DNA of 64,000 bases from a bacterium HR33. GTDB lineage: Bacteria > Gemmatimonadota > Gemmatimonadetes > Gemmatimonadales > GWC2-71-9. The notes below the pieces were generated by a model that had not been told where the DNA came from, made no database searches, and saw only the letters and a list, made by a program, of their open reading frames with translations. Shown here in pieces: positions 1-11,194 of this stretch. The translations under genes and the position numbers were made by a program. The number at the start of each line of letters is the position of its first letter. Position 1 is the first letter of the stretch. Location: NCBI GenBank assembly GCA_002923375.1, contig BEIJ01000001.1, positions 434,001 to 498,000 on the forward strand. Direction: 5' to 3'.

Positions 1-237
1 ACGGTAATACCCCCTCAGCCCCACGTGGTGGGCCAGCGCTTCCGCGCTTTTGAAATCGCGCCCGTATTCCGCCCCGATCGTCAATCCCGGCAACCAGGCC
101 GAGAAGCTGTAAGTGGGAACGCTCTGGAGCTGCCCTTCCAACGGCGTCGCCCCGAGCAGCCAGAAACCCGCAATGGTGCTCAGCACCACCTTGAGCGGGC
201 TGTGAAAATGCCCGGGCACTACTGCGCTAGCGTCCAC
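1..237 (-). CDS. Secreted outer-membrane barrel-like protein, partial (3' end outside window)
   Basis: A minus-strand frame is open from GTG at 237 to the window edge (79 codons seen). A good ribosome site (GGAG, 5 nt spacing) precedes GTG-237; another GTG lies at 219. The product has a basic-hydrophobic signal peptide around VVLSTIAGFWLLGATPLEG, then an alternating polar/hydrophobic segment with glycine and aromatic residues, as in small outer-membrane barrels. It is the last of three such genes after the ATP synthase genes. No specific function can be named. Confidence 0.55.
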   Translation of the reverse strand, partial: MDASAVVPGHFHSPLKVVLSTIAGFWLLGATPLEGQLQSVPTYSFSAWLPGLTIGAEYGRDFKSAEALAHHVGLRGYYR

Positions 238-319
238 TGCTTCTCCATCCGCTGGGCCGCTATGCGACCGTGTGCCCGGGCTGGGGGAACACGACCTCGG
301 CCCGCAACCGAAAGATCGT

Positions 320-1057
320 TCAGATCACGGGCACCATCGGTATGCCCGGGATCGTAAATGTATAGTGCAGCCCAACTCCAAAAATCAAAGTTTCGGTCTT
401 GCCAAGGTTGATCGTACCCGAGGTCTTCCGGCTCAGCCGGGACCAGTCAGCGGCGAGGTGAAGACCCAACCCCATCGGCATCCCCAGGTTGACGCCCGCA
501 GACGCGCCGATCCCAGCCTGTGTGGCACTGCTGCCGGTGAACGAGACCCGCCTCAACTGCACCCGGGGCGCAGCCCAAGCCTCGAACGACACTGCGGGGC
601 TCGGCGGCTTGACTCCCACCGCCAGTCCCAGAGGAACGTCGATGAACTTCACCGCGGTGGCGCCCGAACCCTGCTGCAAATACGCTGCTCCCGCCTGGAG
701 ACTCACACCAACCGGCAAAAGCGGGGGGCTGAATATCTTGACCGCCGCCTGACCCGATAATTGGACCTCCTTGTCCAGCCCAGAAACGTCGGGGTTGAAG
801 ATCCCGGCGCCCACTCCCACGCTGAACATCGGCAATCCCAATATGGCCCGGGCACCCACGTTATTGGGCTTGGCGCTGGCTTCCACATCGTCCAACTGGG
901 TCTGGAGCGTGGTCCCGAAATCCACCGCCACGGTCAACCCGTTGGGACCCTTGGGAGAGAAATAGACCGGGTTGGCAAACAGCTGCGCCGCCAGAGTACC
1001 TGCTCCCAAAAAGAGCATCATGACAGCCGCTGCCAATGCGCTGGTAAGGCTTTTCAT
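320..1057 (-). CDS. Outer-membrane beta-barrel-like protein, 245 aa
   Basis: The start MKSLTSALAAAVMMLF is a clear signal peptide ending near the alanines before QLF. The mature part alternates short glycine-rich strands and turns (for example FSVGVGAGIF and GIGASAGVNLGM) and ends in HYTFTI followed by a short tail, which fits an outer-membrane barrel or porin-like protein. It follows the 208-residue barrel gene by about 31 bp, so the two are probably co-transcribed. The ligand is unknown and no named family is recognised. Confidence 0.7.
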   Translation of the reverse strand: MKSLTSALAAAVMMLFLGAGTLAAQLFANPVYFSPKGPNGLTVAVDFGTTLQTQLDDVEASAKPNNVGARAILGLPMFSVGVGAGIFNPDVSGLDKEVQLSGQAAVKIFSPPLLPVGVSLQAGAAYLQQGSGATAVKFIDVPLGLAVGVKPPSPAVSFEAWAAPRVQLRRVSFTGSSATQAGIGASAGVNLGMPMGLGLHLAADWSRLSRKTSGTINLGKTETLIFGVGLHYTFTIPGIPMVPVI

Positions 1058-1088
1058 ATGTATTTACCCCCGTAAAATGTTTGCGACC

Positions 1089-1701
1089 TCACCGCAGCCA
1101 TACGGCGGAGACCGAGAGGCCGTCGAACGCGTCCCCAAAGCCGAGACTTACCCTCAGATCGAAGGCCTGGCTCAGCCGAAAGTCTCCGCCGATGCCGAGA
1201 CTGAACTCCAGCTCGGTATCTCTTTGTCCCGCGACCCCACGGTTCCATATGACCAGCGTAGGCTGGGCGTACGGGACTATGCTTACGTCCGAGTTTTCCA
1301 CGTTGAGCCGCCGGCCCAAGGAGAGCCCCACGGGGAAGAAGAACTGGCTGGCCCCGTCGATCGCCAGCCCACCGCCAAAGATCAGGGCCCCGTCCAGGGG
1401 GAAACTCACGCTGTGAGTTATGACCCGATACCGGGCCTCCACGCCCGCCAGAAAGGCCTCTTCGGCGGGTGCGTCGCGGAAGAGGATTCCGCCCCTGAGG
1501 CCCACATCGAACTCTCGCGATGCAAAGCGGTACATACCCTCCAGAGCGGGCCCCTGGTCATAGTCCGGGAAGCTCAGGCTTCCTCCAAACTCGAACCGAT
1601 TGAAAGCCCGGTACGGCGCGTTGAAGGAGGGCTGCCCCGTGGCTTGGCCCGCCGCCTCCGCCAGGGGAATGAGCGCCACCAGGCCCAACATCCAAGCTGC
1701 A

Positions 1702-1715
<14 letters not shown>
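1089..1715 (-). CDS. Outer-membrane beta-barrel-like protein, 208 aa
   Basis: A signal peptide (MRTANAAWMLGLVALIPLAEA) is followed by about eight amphipathic strand-like segments, ending in VSLGFGDAFDGLSVSAVWLR. The residue pattern is that of small opacity/OmpW-like outer-membrane barrels. Its start lies 14 bp inside the end of atpC, so translation is probably coupled to the ATP synthase operon. That is an unusual partnership, and no functional link is evident from sequence. Confidence 0.7.
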
Positions 1716-4300
<2,585 letters not shown>

Positions 4301-5839
4301 CTAGCGCTCCAACGCCTTGAATTCCTCGATAGCGGCTCTGAGCTTGGCGACCAGCTCATCGCTCAGAGCCTTCTCGGTACGAATCGCCCGGAGAATTTCG
4401 GGATGCCTGGCGTCCATGAACTCGTGAAAATCAGCCTCCCACTGCCGGATCTTCTCCACCGGCACGTCGTCCAGATAGCCATTGGTCACCACGAAGATGA
4501 TGGCAATCTGCTTCTCCACCGGCATCGGCTGGTACTGGGGCTGCTTCAGTACCTCCACTACCCGTGCGCCCCGAGCCAGCTGCCGCTGCGTCGCCTGATC
4601 CAACTCCGACGCAAACTGGGCGAACGCCTCCAGCTCGCGGTATTGCGCCAAGTCCAGGCGCAACCGCCCCGCCACCTGCTTCATAGCTTTGATCTGCGCG
4701 TTGCCACCCACCCGCGAAACCGAAATTCCCGGGTTGATCGCCGGACGCACATTGGCATAGAACAAGTCAGTCTCCAAAAAGATCTGCCCGTCGGTGATCG
4801 AGATCACGTTGGTGGGAATATACGCCGATACGTCTCCCGCCTGAGTCTCGATCACCGGCAGAGCGGTGAGGGAACCACCGCCCTCGGAATCCGCCAACTT
4901 CGCGGCGCGCTCCAGAAGGCGGGAGTGGAGATAAAACACGTCGCCGGGATAGGCCTCCCGCCCCGGCGGCCGCCGGAGCACCAGCGAGAGCTGCCGGTAG
5001 GCCTGCGCCTGTTTGGTGAGATCGTCATAGACGCACAGCGTGTGGCGCTTCTCCTCGTACATGAAATACTCCGCCATGGCGCACCCGGCGTAGGGAGCGA
5101 TGTACTGCAACGGAGCGGGATCCGCCGCACTCGCCACCACCACGATAGTGTAGTCCATGGCACCGTACTGCTTGAGCTTCTCCACCACCGAAGCCACCGT
5201 GGATTGCTTCTGGCCGATCGCCACGTACACGCAGATCACATCCTCGCCCTTCTGATTGATAATGGTGTCGATGGCAATGGCCGTCTTGCCGGTACCGCGG
5301 TCACCGATGATCAGCTCCCGCTGGCCTCTCCCGATCGGTATCATCGAGTCGATCGCCTTGATACCGGTCTGCAGCGGCTCCTTCACCGGCTGGCGCTTGA
5401 CGATACCCGGAGCCGGCGACTCCACCTTCCGGCTCTTGTGAGCCTTGATCGGACCCAAGCCGTCCAGCGGTTCCCCCAAGGGATTGACCACCCTGCCGAT
5501 CAAGGCCGGCCCCACCGGCACCTCCAAGACCCTCCCCGTTCTCCTGACCTCGTCCCCTTCTCTCAGCTTCAAATAGTCACCCAGGATGACCGCACCGAGG
5601 TTATCCTCCTCCAAGTTCAGGGCCAGTCCCACGATCGTCTCCCCGGTAAGCGAGGAGGTAAATTCCAGCATCTCCCCCGCCATCGCCGCCGCCAACCCGT
5701 AAACCCGCGCCGTACCGTCCTTTACCTCCAACACCGTGCCTACGTCCTGGATATCGATTGCAGCGAGGTCCGCCGCCTCTATCTCTCTCAGGAGGACGTC
5801 CTTCAGCTCACCCGGTCGTAAGATCGATTCAGTTGCCAT
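4301..5839 (-). CDS. atpA: F1Fo ATP synthase alpha subunit
   Basis: This is the nucleotide-binding non-catalytic F1 subunit, 512 residues, full length. Visible motifs are [15 protein letters not shown] (Walker A, with Gly where Gln is usual in GDRQTGKT), [15 protein letters not shown]-type sequence, and [14 protein letters not shown]. It is the first gene of the F1 operon. atpH (delta) and the Fo genes atpB/E/F are not upstream, where an AraC-family regulator lies instead, so the ATP synthase genes are split in this genome. The Shine-Dalgarno is weak (AGGG, about 5 nt upstream). Confidence 0.98.
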   Translation of the reverse strand: MATESILRPGELKDVLLREIEAADLAAIDIQDVGTVLEVKDGTARVYGLAAAMAGEMLEFTSSLTGETIVGLALNLEEDNLGAVILGDYLKLREGDEVRRTGRVLEVPVGPALIGRVVNPLGEPLDGLGPIKAHKSRKVESPAPGIVKRQPVKEPLQTGIKAIDSMIPIGRGQRELIIGDRGTGKTAIAIDTIINQKGEDVICVYVAIGQKQSTVASVVEKLKQYGAMDYTIVVVASAADPAPLQYIAPYAGCAMAEYFMYEEKRHTLCVYDDLTKQAQAYRQLSLVLRRPPGREAYPGDVFYLHSRLLERAAKLADSEGGGSLTALPVIETQAGDVSAYIPTNVISITDGQIFLETDLFYANVRPAINPGISVSRVGGNAQIKAMKQVAGRLRLDLAQYRELEAFAQFASELDQATQRQLARGARVVEVLKQPQYQPMPVEKQIAIIFVVTNGYLDDVPVEKIRQWEADFHEFMDARHPEILRAIRTEKALSDELVAKLRAAIEEFKALER

Positions 5840-5892
5840 GGTACCCTACTTGTCGAATTCCAGTGGGAAAAATACCAGAATTGCCAGAGTCC

Positions 5893-5910
5893 TTGTGAAA
5901 AAAGTCACAA
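5893..5910. promoter_or_regulatory. CRP/FNR-type palindrome upstream of atpA
   Basis: The 18 bases TTGTGAAAAAAGTCACAA form a perfect TTGTGA-N6-TCACAA palindrome. This fits the TGTGA-N6-TCACA consensus of CRP-family regulators. It lies 54-71 bp upstream of the atpA start. If TATTTT (minus strand, plus positions 5869-5874) is the -10 box, the palindrome centre falls near -40, the class II activator position. The palindrome is seen directly; the regulator is inferred. Confidence 0.6.
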
Positions 5911-5981
5911 ATAGCCGGTGCTACAATCTAAGTAATGATCGCCCTCATGGTCAGGGGTCCGCCTGACCCTATCCGGACCCC

Positions 5982-6761
5982 TCAGCCCCTCCAGCCGCGG
6001 CTGCGAGTCCTCCCTTTGAGGAAGCGGGCTAACACACCCTGGGGGCCCAGGCGCGGCAGCTCGGGCGGCGCGATTCCGCAGATCCGCCGGACGCATGCGG
6101 CGAAGTGCGACGCCGAAGAGTAACCCAATACTTCAGACACGGCAGCCACCGTGTAGCCGGGATTGGCCAAAAGATCGGCTGCACAAAGCACTTTGGCCAG
6201 ATCGATTACTCGCTTGAGGTTAGGGGCTCCGCCGGCTCCGAATTCGCGGGAGAGGTACTCCCTTGATACGGAAAACGTCCGAGCTAATGCGCCGGTGGTG
6301 AGTCTGGCATCCGGCCGCCACAACACCTCGGCCCAAGCCCGCAGCTGGAGCGGCTCGGTAAGGCGCAACAGCCGCGGTGCGTCGGCCAGAGCGGCCGCTC
6401 GTTGCGCGGTCAGCCCCCTGGCAGCCACCAGCTCCGCCGCCGCCGCCTCGTCCACCCCCTCCACCAGAAAATCGCGAAAGCCCCGTTCGCCGCAGGCGGA
6501 TAGTAGCGCTCCGTCCACCGGGCGGAACGGGAACGAGAGAAAAACCGGGATCCTGGGATACAGCCGCCGGAACTCCAGCAACCCGTCCAGCCCGTAGCGA
6601 TCGAGTTCCAGTACCACGGCGTCTACCACCTCCCCGCCAAGCACCCGATCCAGATGTTCCCGCGACCGGCAGGCTTTGAGCCTCAGTTTCTTATCCCTGA
6701 GCCCCCTGCGCAGTGCGGAACCAAGGGACCGACTGCGATGCAGCAGCGCTACGACCGGCAT
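5982..6761 (-). CDS. AraC-type transcriptional regulator with pseudo-receiver domain
   Basis: The 259-residue protein has an N-terminal domain (about 1-115) shaped like a response-regulator receiver, with DAVVLELDRYGLDGLLEFRR and IPVFLSF. Glutamate stands at the usual phospho-aspartate position (VLE instead of LLD), and the N-terminal acidic pair is missing. The C-terminal part (about 150-250) is an AraC-type double helix-turn-helix (TTGALARTFSVSREYLSREF, YTVAAVSEVLGYSSASHFA). It therefore probably binds DNA without phospho-control. It follows the nudix gene by 1 bp at the end of the mla cluster. Targets are unknown. Confidence 0.8.
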   Translation of the reverse strand: MPVVALLHRSRSLGSALRRGLRDKKLRLKACRSREHLDRVLGGEVVDAVVLELDRYGLDGLLEFRRLYPRIPVFLSFPFRPVDGALLSACGERGFRDFLVEGVDEAAAAELVAARGLTAQRAAALADAPRLLRLTEPLQLRAWAEVLWRPDARLTTGALARTFSVSREYLSREFGAGGAPNLKRVIDLAKVLCAADLLANPGYTVAAVSEVLGYSSASHFAACVRRICGIAPPELPRLGPQGVLARFLKGRTRSRGWRG

Positions 6762-6762
6762 C

Positions 6763-7206
6763 CTATCCGGCGGAGGCCGTCAGGACCTGCACCTTCTCCC
6801 GGGCCCGGTCCAAGACGGCTCTGGCGTTGTCGAAAGTGAGAGTGGCGGAGGCTGCTTCCCCCGGCAACCAGCGGCACTCTCTAATACCCTCTTCTCGTTC
6901 CGGCACCGCCTCTCCCTGCGGCGATTCGAAGAGGTAGAGATAGCAACGCTTGTGTACCCGCGTTCTACCGGAGCGGAAGGACCAAGAAATAGATCCCAGG
7001 TCGCCGTGCATGATCAGGTTATCCAGACCGGTTTCCTCTTTGATCTCGCGGCGCGCGGAGGCAACGGGGTCCTCACCCTCCTCCACGTGCCCCTTGGGAA
7101 ACCCCCAGTTCCCGTGGGAGTCGAAGATCAACAGATACCGCGGGCCGTCGGGGAAGCGGCGGAACACCACTCCGCCGGCGCTGACTTCTCTTTTGGGAGA
7201 GGTCAT
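6763..7206 (-). CDS. NUDIX hydrolase
   Basis: The 147 residues contain a complete Nudix box: GHVEEGEDPVASARREIKEE followed by TGL, with the catalytic REIKEE glutamates in place. The opening (REVSAGGVVFRR) and KGHVEEGE are like the diadenosine-polyphosphate/MutT-like group. It would hydrolyse a nucleoside diphosphate linked to another moiety; the substrate cannot be read from the sequence. It starts 12 bp after mlaD, in the same minus-strand operon. Confidence 0.93.
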   Translation of the reverse strand: MTSPKREVSAGGVVFRRFPDGPRYLLIFDSHGNWGFPKGHVEEGEDPVASARREIKEETGLDNLIMHGDLGSISWSFRSGRTRVHKRCYLYLFESPQGEAVPEREEGIRECRWLPGEAASATLTFDNARAVLDRAREKVQVLTASAG

Positions 7207-7218
7207 AGCGCCGGCGGA

Positions 7219-8229
7219 TCAGAACACGGAGAACTTGAAGTACTTGCGCGGGTTGGCCTGAATGTCGGCCAAAAGGCGCCGCAACTCCGCCACCGCAAGC
7301 CTGGTCTCCACGTACAGCATCGAGTCTCCTACCAGAAGTCCCAAGGTGCCGCTTCGGTCCCTGAGCCTGGTCGCCACCGAGTCGGCACCCTCGATGATCC
7401 TGAGGAGGCTGGCCTGGTTTTCCCTGGCGGCGCTCAGCAGGGCGCGAAAGTCCGCCGCGGCTCGCGCCATGTTCTCCGCAGCCGCCTGGGTGTGGTTGAG
7501 GATGGTCAGAAGCTGTCCCTGGTTGGTCGCGGAATCCACCCTGGCCAGAGAGTTGGAAAGACTCCGCGCCGCATCGGCCAACACATCCGATCCCTGGCGG
7601 AGGTTCACCCCGACCTCCCCCAGGATCTCCGTCTGCTGCTGGGTAAACTGGGTGAGCCTCTCGGACACCCGGCCGAAATCCCGAATCGCCTCCTGTAACT
7701 CCAGCACCGCCTGGGAATCGAAGACGGTTTGTATGCGAGAAGACACGCTGGCGATGTCGGTGGCGATGCGCCCCGCTTGAGCGGTGAGCTGCCCGATGTC
7801 GGGAAGCGTGGCGCCGGGCCAGCGGTCTCCTCCCTCCCGCATCGCTTCTTCCAAGTCGCGCTGCACTATGGGATCGTCCACCGGCTGCTCCAGATTGATG
7901 ATCCCAGCCTGCCACTCACCGAACAGCGAAGCCGAAGCCGCGATAATGGCCGGTTTGGGCGGGAGCGACACTCCTTCGTAAATCTGAAGCTCGGCTTCCA
8001 CCCAGTTGCGCGGCGCCAAGCGAATCGCCCTAACGCGGCCCACACGGACGCCCCGCAACACCACCGGATCCCCCACTCCCAAACCGCCCACCGTCCGGAA
8101 GCGAGCCACGTACACCTCGCCCCCCTTGCCCAACTGCGACTCGGATAGCCACAGCGCTCCTCCCACTATCGCCACCAGCGCAGCCAGCACCGTGGCACCC
8201 ACCAGGATGTCGTCGCGCCGTCTCATCAA
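7219..8229 (-). CDS. mlaD: MCE-domain lipid-transport protein (MlaD-like)
   Basis: One N-terminal membrane segment (ILVGATVLAALVAIVGGALWL) is followed by a single MCE domain (about residues 38-115: VYVARFRTVGGLGVGDPVVL, GVRVGRVRAIRL). A long periplasmic helical region rich in Gln, Asn and Ala follows. It is 336 residues, longer than E. coli MlaD (about 180), so the tail is likely a needle-like coiled region as in other MCE proteins. It overlaps mlaF by 4 bp. Substrate-binding component of an ABC phospholipid transporter. Confidence 0.92.
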   Translation of the reverse strand: MMRRRDDILVGATVLAALVAIVGGALWLSESQLGKGGEVYVARFRTVGGLGVGDPVVLRGVRVGRVRAIRLAPRNWVEAELQIYEGVSLPPKPAIIAASASLFGEWQAGIINLEQPVDDPIVQRDLEEAMREGGDRWPGATLPDIGQLTAQAGRIATDIASVSSRIQTVFDSQAVLELQEAIRDFGRVSERLTQFTQQQTEILGEVGVNLRQGSDVLADAARSLSNSLARVDSATNQGQLLTILNHTQAAAENMARAAADFRALLSAARENQASLLRIIEGADSVATRLRDRSGTLGLLVGDSMLYVETRLAVAELRRLLADIQANPRKYFKFSVF

Positions 8230-8990
8230 CGAACCCCTCCGGCGGCCTGTTCGACATCAGCCAGGGCCTCGGGTCGGCCTTCAATGAACTGCCTCACCAC
8301 CGGATCGTGGCTGTTCCTGATACTTTCCACGCTTCCCACCTGTCTAATCCTGCCCTGGTACAAGAGGGCGATCCGGTCAGCCACCGTATAGGCGCTCCGC
8401 AGATCATGAGTTACCACTAAACCCGTCACGTTCAGTTTTTCCCGCGCGCGCACTATCAAGCGATCGATCACCGCCGACGTGACCGGATCCAGGCCCGTAG
8501 TCGGTTCGTCGTAGAGAATGTAGCGCGGTCTCAGCGCTATCGCCCGAGCGATCCCCACCCGCTTGCGCATCCCCCCTGAAAGCTCCGCCGGATAGCGGTC
8601 TTCCACGTCCTCCAGATCTACCAGCTCCAGCGCTTCCTTTATGCGCTCGTCGATCTCGGCCCGCGACAATCCCCGCCGCTTGAGACCCAGTTCCAAGTTC
8701 TCCCGCACCGTCATGGAATCGAGCAGTGCTGCAAACTGGAAAACAAACCCTATCTTGGCGCGCAGGCGGGTCAATCCCTCCCGGTCAAGCTGGTGTACCA
8801 CTTCTCCATCCACGATCACCTCACCGGCATCGGGCTCTAGCAGCCCCACCACGTGTTTCAAAGCCACGCTCTTTCCGCTTCCGGAGTAGCCCAAAATGAC
8901 CACCGTCTCCCCGTCCTGAACGCTCAGGGAAAAGCCTCTGAGGACCTGCCTGTCGCCAAAGCTCTTGTAAACCTCCTTGAACTCGATCAC
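8226..8990 (-). CDS. mlaF: ABC transporter ATP-binding protein (MlaF-like)
   Basis: This 254-residue ATPase has Walker A GYSGSGKSVALKHVVGL, the signature LSGGMRKRVGIARAIAL, Walker B YILYDEPTTGLDPVTS and the switch histidine in VVTHDLRSAYTVADRI. LSGGMRKR and the C-terminal tail are characteristic of the MlaF/Ttg2A group that powers MCE transporters. It lies between mlaE and mlaD, matching the usual gene set. MlaB and MlaC partners are not nearby. Confidence 0.95.
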   Translation of the reverse strand: MIEFKEVYKSFGDRQVLRGFSLSVQDGETVVILGYSGSGKSVALKHVVGLLEPDAGEVIVDGEVVHQLDREGLTRLRAKIGFVFQFAALLDSMTVRENLELGLKRRGLSRAEIDERIKEALELVDLEDVEDRYPAELSGGMRKRVGIARAIALRPRYILYDEPTTGLDPVTSAVIDRLIVRAREKLNVTGLVVTHDLRSAYTVADRIALLYQGRIRQVGSVESIRNSHDPVVRQFIEGRPEALADVEQAAGGVR

Positions 8991-9026
8991 GAGCCTCCTA
9001 TCCCGCTGCCGCTTGGAGGAGCAGGT

Positions 9027-9788
9027 TTAGAGCAGGACCACCGCCCAGAAGGCGTCCAGCACCAGGATCGCCATGGCCGAGGCTACCACCGCTTCGGTGG
9101 TGGCTCTTCCCACTCCGGCCGCGCCACCCCGCACGCTCAAACCCTTGAAACAGCCTATGAGGGCGATGACCACGCCAAAGGAAAAGCTCTTCACTAAACC
9201 GAACCAGATGTCCTTGAACTGGTAGAAAAGCTTGAGCCCGCGGACGAACTCCACGGTGGAGAGATCCAGCAGGCTTATGGCTGTAAGCCAGCCGGAGATT
9301 ATCCCCACCAGGATGGCCAGTGAGACGACGATGGGGAACATGATCGCCGCCGCCAGCACTCTCGGGACCACCAGATACGAGAGCGGGTCGTAGGCCAGTG
9401 TCTCCAGAGCGTCGATCTGTTCGGTCACGCGCATGGTGCCGAGTTCGGCGGCAATATTGGCGCCCACCCGGCCGGCCAGAGCCAGGCCGGTCAGAACCGG
9501 TCCTAATTCCAGCATCACCGTTTTGCCCACCAGGGTACCCACGAAGTACAGAGGCACGGCTCCGGTGAAGGTGTACGAGGCTTGGAGGGAAAGCACTATC
9601 CCGGTGAAGATCGCTATGAACAGCGCTATGGGCACGGAATCGACACCGATGCGTCGCATTTGGGCGACCGTCAGGCCGGCCCAGGTGGGGACGTCTCGGA
9701 CGCTCCGTGCGGTATCCGTGAGAAAGTGGCCGGTGCGGCCCGCCGCGGCCAGCCAGTTTCCTACTTTCAAGCTCAGGGTTCGGTACAC
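9027..9788 (-). CDS. mlaE: MlaE-family ABC permease
   Basis: The 253-residue integral membrane protein has five or six hydrophobic segments and the MlaE family signature (GPVLTGLALAGRVGANIAAE, then ELGTMRVTEQIDALETL). It is the permease of the MCE lipid transporter at the cytoplasmic membrane. It is the first mla gene. A strong 59-nt hairpin separates it from the sigma factor gene upstream, only 15 bp before the start codon, so expression may be partly read-through. Confidence 0.95.
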   Translation of the reverse strand: MYRTLSLKVGNWLAAAGRTGHFLTDTARSVRDVPTWAGLTVAQMRRIGVDSVPIALFIAIFTGIVLSLQASYTFTGAVPLYFVGTLVGKTVMLELGPVLTGLALAGRVGANIAAELGTMRVTEQIDALETLAYDPLSYLVVPRVLAAAIMFPIVVSLAILVGIISGWLTAISLLDLSTVEFVRGLKLFYQFKDIWFGLVKSFSFGVVIALIGCFKGLSVRGGAAGVGRATTEAVVASAMAILVLDAFWAVVLL

Positions 9789-9802
9789 GGGGCGAAGTTA
9801 AG

Positions 9803-9861
9803 TTGCAAGGCAGGTAGCGGCTAGGGCGTCGGTCACGCCCGGGCCGTTACCTCCCTTGCAA
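9803..9861 (-). terminator. Strong 59-nt hairpin between sigma factor gene and mlaE
   Basis: The left arm (TTGCAAGG, then AGGTAGCGGC, then GGGCGT) pairs with the right arm (ACGCCC, then GCCGTTACCT, then CCTTGCAA). This gives about 24 pairs with one C-C mismatch, one G-T wobble, a 2+2 internal loop and a 5-nt loop. It lies 40 nt after the sigma gene stop and 15 nt before mlaE. There is no proper T-run after it on the minus strand, so attenuation or mRNA end protection is as likely as termination. Confidence 0.5.
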
Positions 9862-9901
9862 ATGACGTGGCTTGCCGGGGCCTACTGGAGGCGACTCGAA
9901 C

Positions 9902-10861
9902 TTAAGCCGCGAAGCTTGCCAGGGCGCGGCCTACTTCTCCTTCTCTCAACCGCTTGAGAGCCCGGTCCCTGAGCTGGCGGACCCGCTCGCGAGTCACACC
10001 CAGCATGCTCCCGATCTCCTCCAGGGTGTGCTCCCGCCCCCCGTCCAGCCCGAAGTAGAGCCTCAACACCTTGGCGTCCCGAGGAGGCAGAGTCTTCAAA
10101 GCCTCCTCCACCTCGTCGCTGAGGAACCGCTCCATGGTCTTTTCTTCAGTATCGGGCAGATCCTCGGCGATGAAGCGTTCGATCAGCGCTCGGTCGCCGT
10201 CGGGATCCAGCGGGGCGTCCAGCCTGACCTCTCCCGTGTTGAGGGCGGCCAAGGACTGGACCACCTCGAGGGACAACCCCGTGGCGGCGGAGAGCTCTTC
10301 GGGGGTGGGCTCCCGCCTCAGCTCCTGGCGGAGTGCCTCCGCGGTCCGCACGATACGGGAAAGATCCGCTGTACGGTTGAGGGGTACGCGCACCGTGCGC
10401 CCCTGGCGGGCCAGAGCCGCGAGGATCGCCTGGCGGATCCACCAGACGGCGTAGGAGATGAACTTTACCCCCTGATCCGGGTCGAACTTCCTAGCCGCCG
10501 TGAGCAGCCCCACATTGCCCTCCCCGATCAAATCGCTCAAGGGAAGACCCCGGTTCTGATACTTCTTGGCCACGGAGATCACGAAGCGCAGGTTGCGCTT
10601 GGCGAGCTCCTGCATCGCCTCCTGGTCACCGGCCCTCACCCGGCGGGCAAGGGCGATCTCCTCCTGCGGGGTGAGCAGCGGGGTCTTGCTCACCTCGTAG
10701 AGGTACTGGTCCAGGAGATCCCGGTCTTCCTCGTTTAGCGCGATCGCCGGAGCCGGGCGGCGCCGGCGGCGTTTACGCTCTCGAGAACGAGCCATCTCAC
10801 TCCCTTTTATAGAGTTAGCGCGTCCTACCCCGGCGGGGTGGGCGCGACGTTTAGCAGTCAT
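9902..10861 (-). CDS. RpoD/SigA-family RNA polymerase sigma factor, compact form
   Basis: A sigma-70 family protein with region 1.2 (LDQYLYEVSKTPLLTPQEE), region 2 (AKRNLRFVISVAKKYQNRGL, LSDLIGEGNVGL, FISYAVWWIRQAI), region 3 (RVPLNR onwards) and region 4.2 (HTLEEIGSMLGVTRERVRQL). It lacks region 1.1 and the long non-conserved insert of E. coli RpoD, as in compact housekeeping or group 2 sigmas. The ATG at 10861 has GGAGG 8 nt upstream. A second ATG at 10795 (MARSRERKR) also has GGGAG, so the true start may give 297 residues. Confidence 0.93.
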   Translation of the reverse strand: MTAKRRAHPAGVGRANSIKGSEMARSRERKRRRRRPAPAIALNEEDRDLLDQYLYEVSKTPLLTPQEEIALARRVRAGDQEAMQELAKRNLRFVISVAKKYQNRGLPLSDLIGEGNVGLLTAARKFDPDQGVKFISYAVWWIRQAILAALARQGRTVRVPLNRTADLSRIVRTAEALRQELRREPTPEELSAATGLSLEVVQSLAALNTGEVRLDAPLDPDGDRALIERFIAEDLPDTEEKTMERFLSDEVEEALKTLPPRDAKVLRLYFGLDGGREHTLEEIGSMLGVTRERVRQLRDRALKRLREGEVGRALASFAA

Positions 10862-10915
10862 TCTCCTTGCCTCCGCACCTTGTTACCCCCGAGACCCTGC
10901 TAGGTTCATCCACGC

Positions 10916-10945
10916 TTGACAGAGCGGGGAGCCCTAGGCTAGGTT
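10916..10945 (+). promoter_or_regulatory. Candidate sigma-70 promoter for the tRNA cluster
   Basis: A perfect -35 TTGACA (10916-10921), an 18-bp spacer and a weaker -10 TAGGTT (10940-10945) point to the tRNA genes starting at 10990. A second TTGACA (10944-10949) lies between this and the first tRNA, with only a poor -10 match. The boxes are seen directly; their use is inferred. Confidence 0.45.
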
Positions 10946-10979
10946 GACATGTTTCCTACGGAAAGCTTTGAAAACCGCA

Positions 10980-10989
10980 CAAATATAAC
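10980..10989 (-). promoter_or_regulatory. GTTATATTTG element, possible -10 of the sigma factor gene
   Basis: On the minus strand this reads GTTATATTTG, identical to the element before the 95-residue gene at 30568. It lies about 120 bp upstream of the sigma gene start and abuts the first tRNA gene on the other strand. It contains TATATT and also fits the TAnnTTTG form known in Bacteroidetes promoters. Confidence 0.3.
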
Positions 10990-11062
10990 GGGGGCGTAGC
11001 TCAGTTGGGAGAGCGCGTGAATGGCATTCACGAGGTCAGGGGTTCGATTCCCCTCGCCTCCA
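10990..11062 (+). tRNA. tRNA-Ala (GGC)
   Basis: The 73-nt cloverleaf has acceptor GGGGGCG paired with CGCCTCC, including the G3-U70 pair that identifies alanine tRNAs. The anticodon loop is ATGGCAT (anticodon GGC) on a CGTGA/TCACG stem. The T-arm carries GGTTCGATTCC. No CCA is encoded after discriminator A. Confidence 0.95.
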
Positions 11063-11194
11063 CTGACCGGCCCCGGGCCGGCGAGCCGGAGAATCGGCTC
11101 GGCGGGATTCGCACCCGTCACTGGTTCTTCGGCTGATTTCCCTGTAACTTTAAGGGTTGCCGGCGGGCGCGTAGGCTCGCGGCGCAATTACCGT

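Noticed and set aside
9875-9905. T-arm-like GTTCGAGTC with CCTCCA on the minus strand, hinting at a tRNA or tmRNA end
   Set aside because: No acceptor, D-arm or anticodon stem can be built around it, and the upstream side is sigma factor coding sequence.
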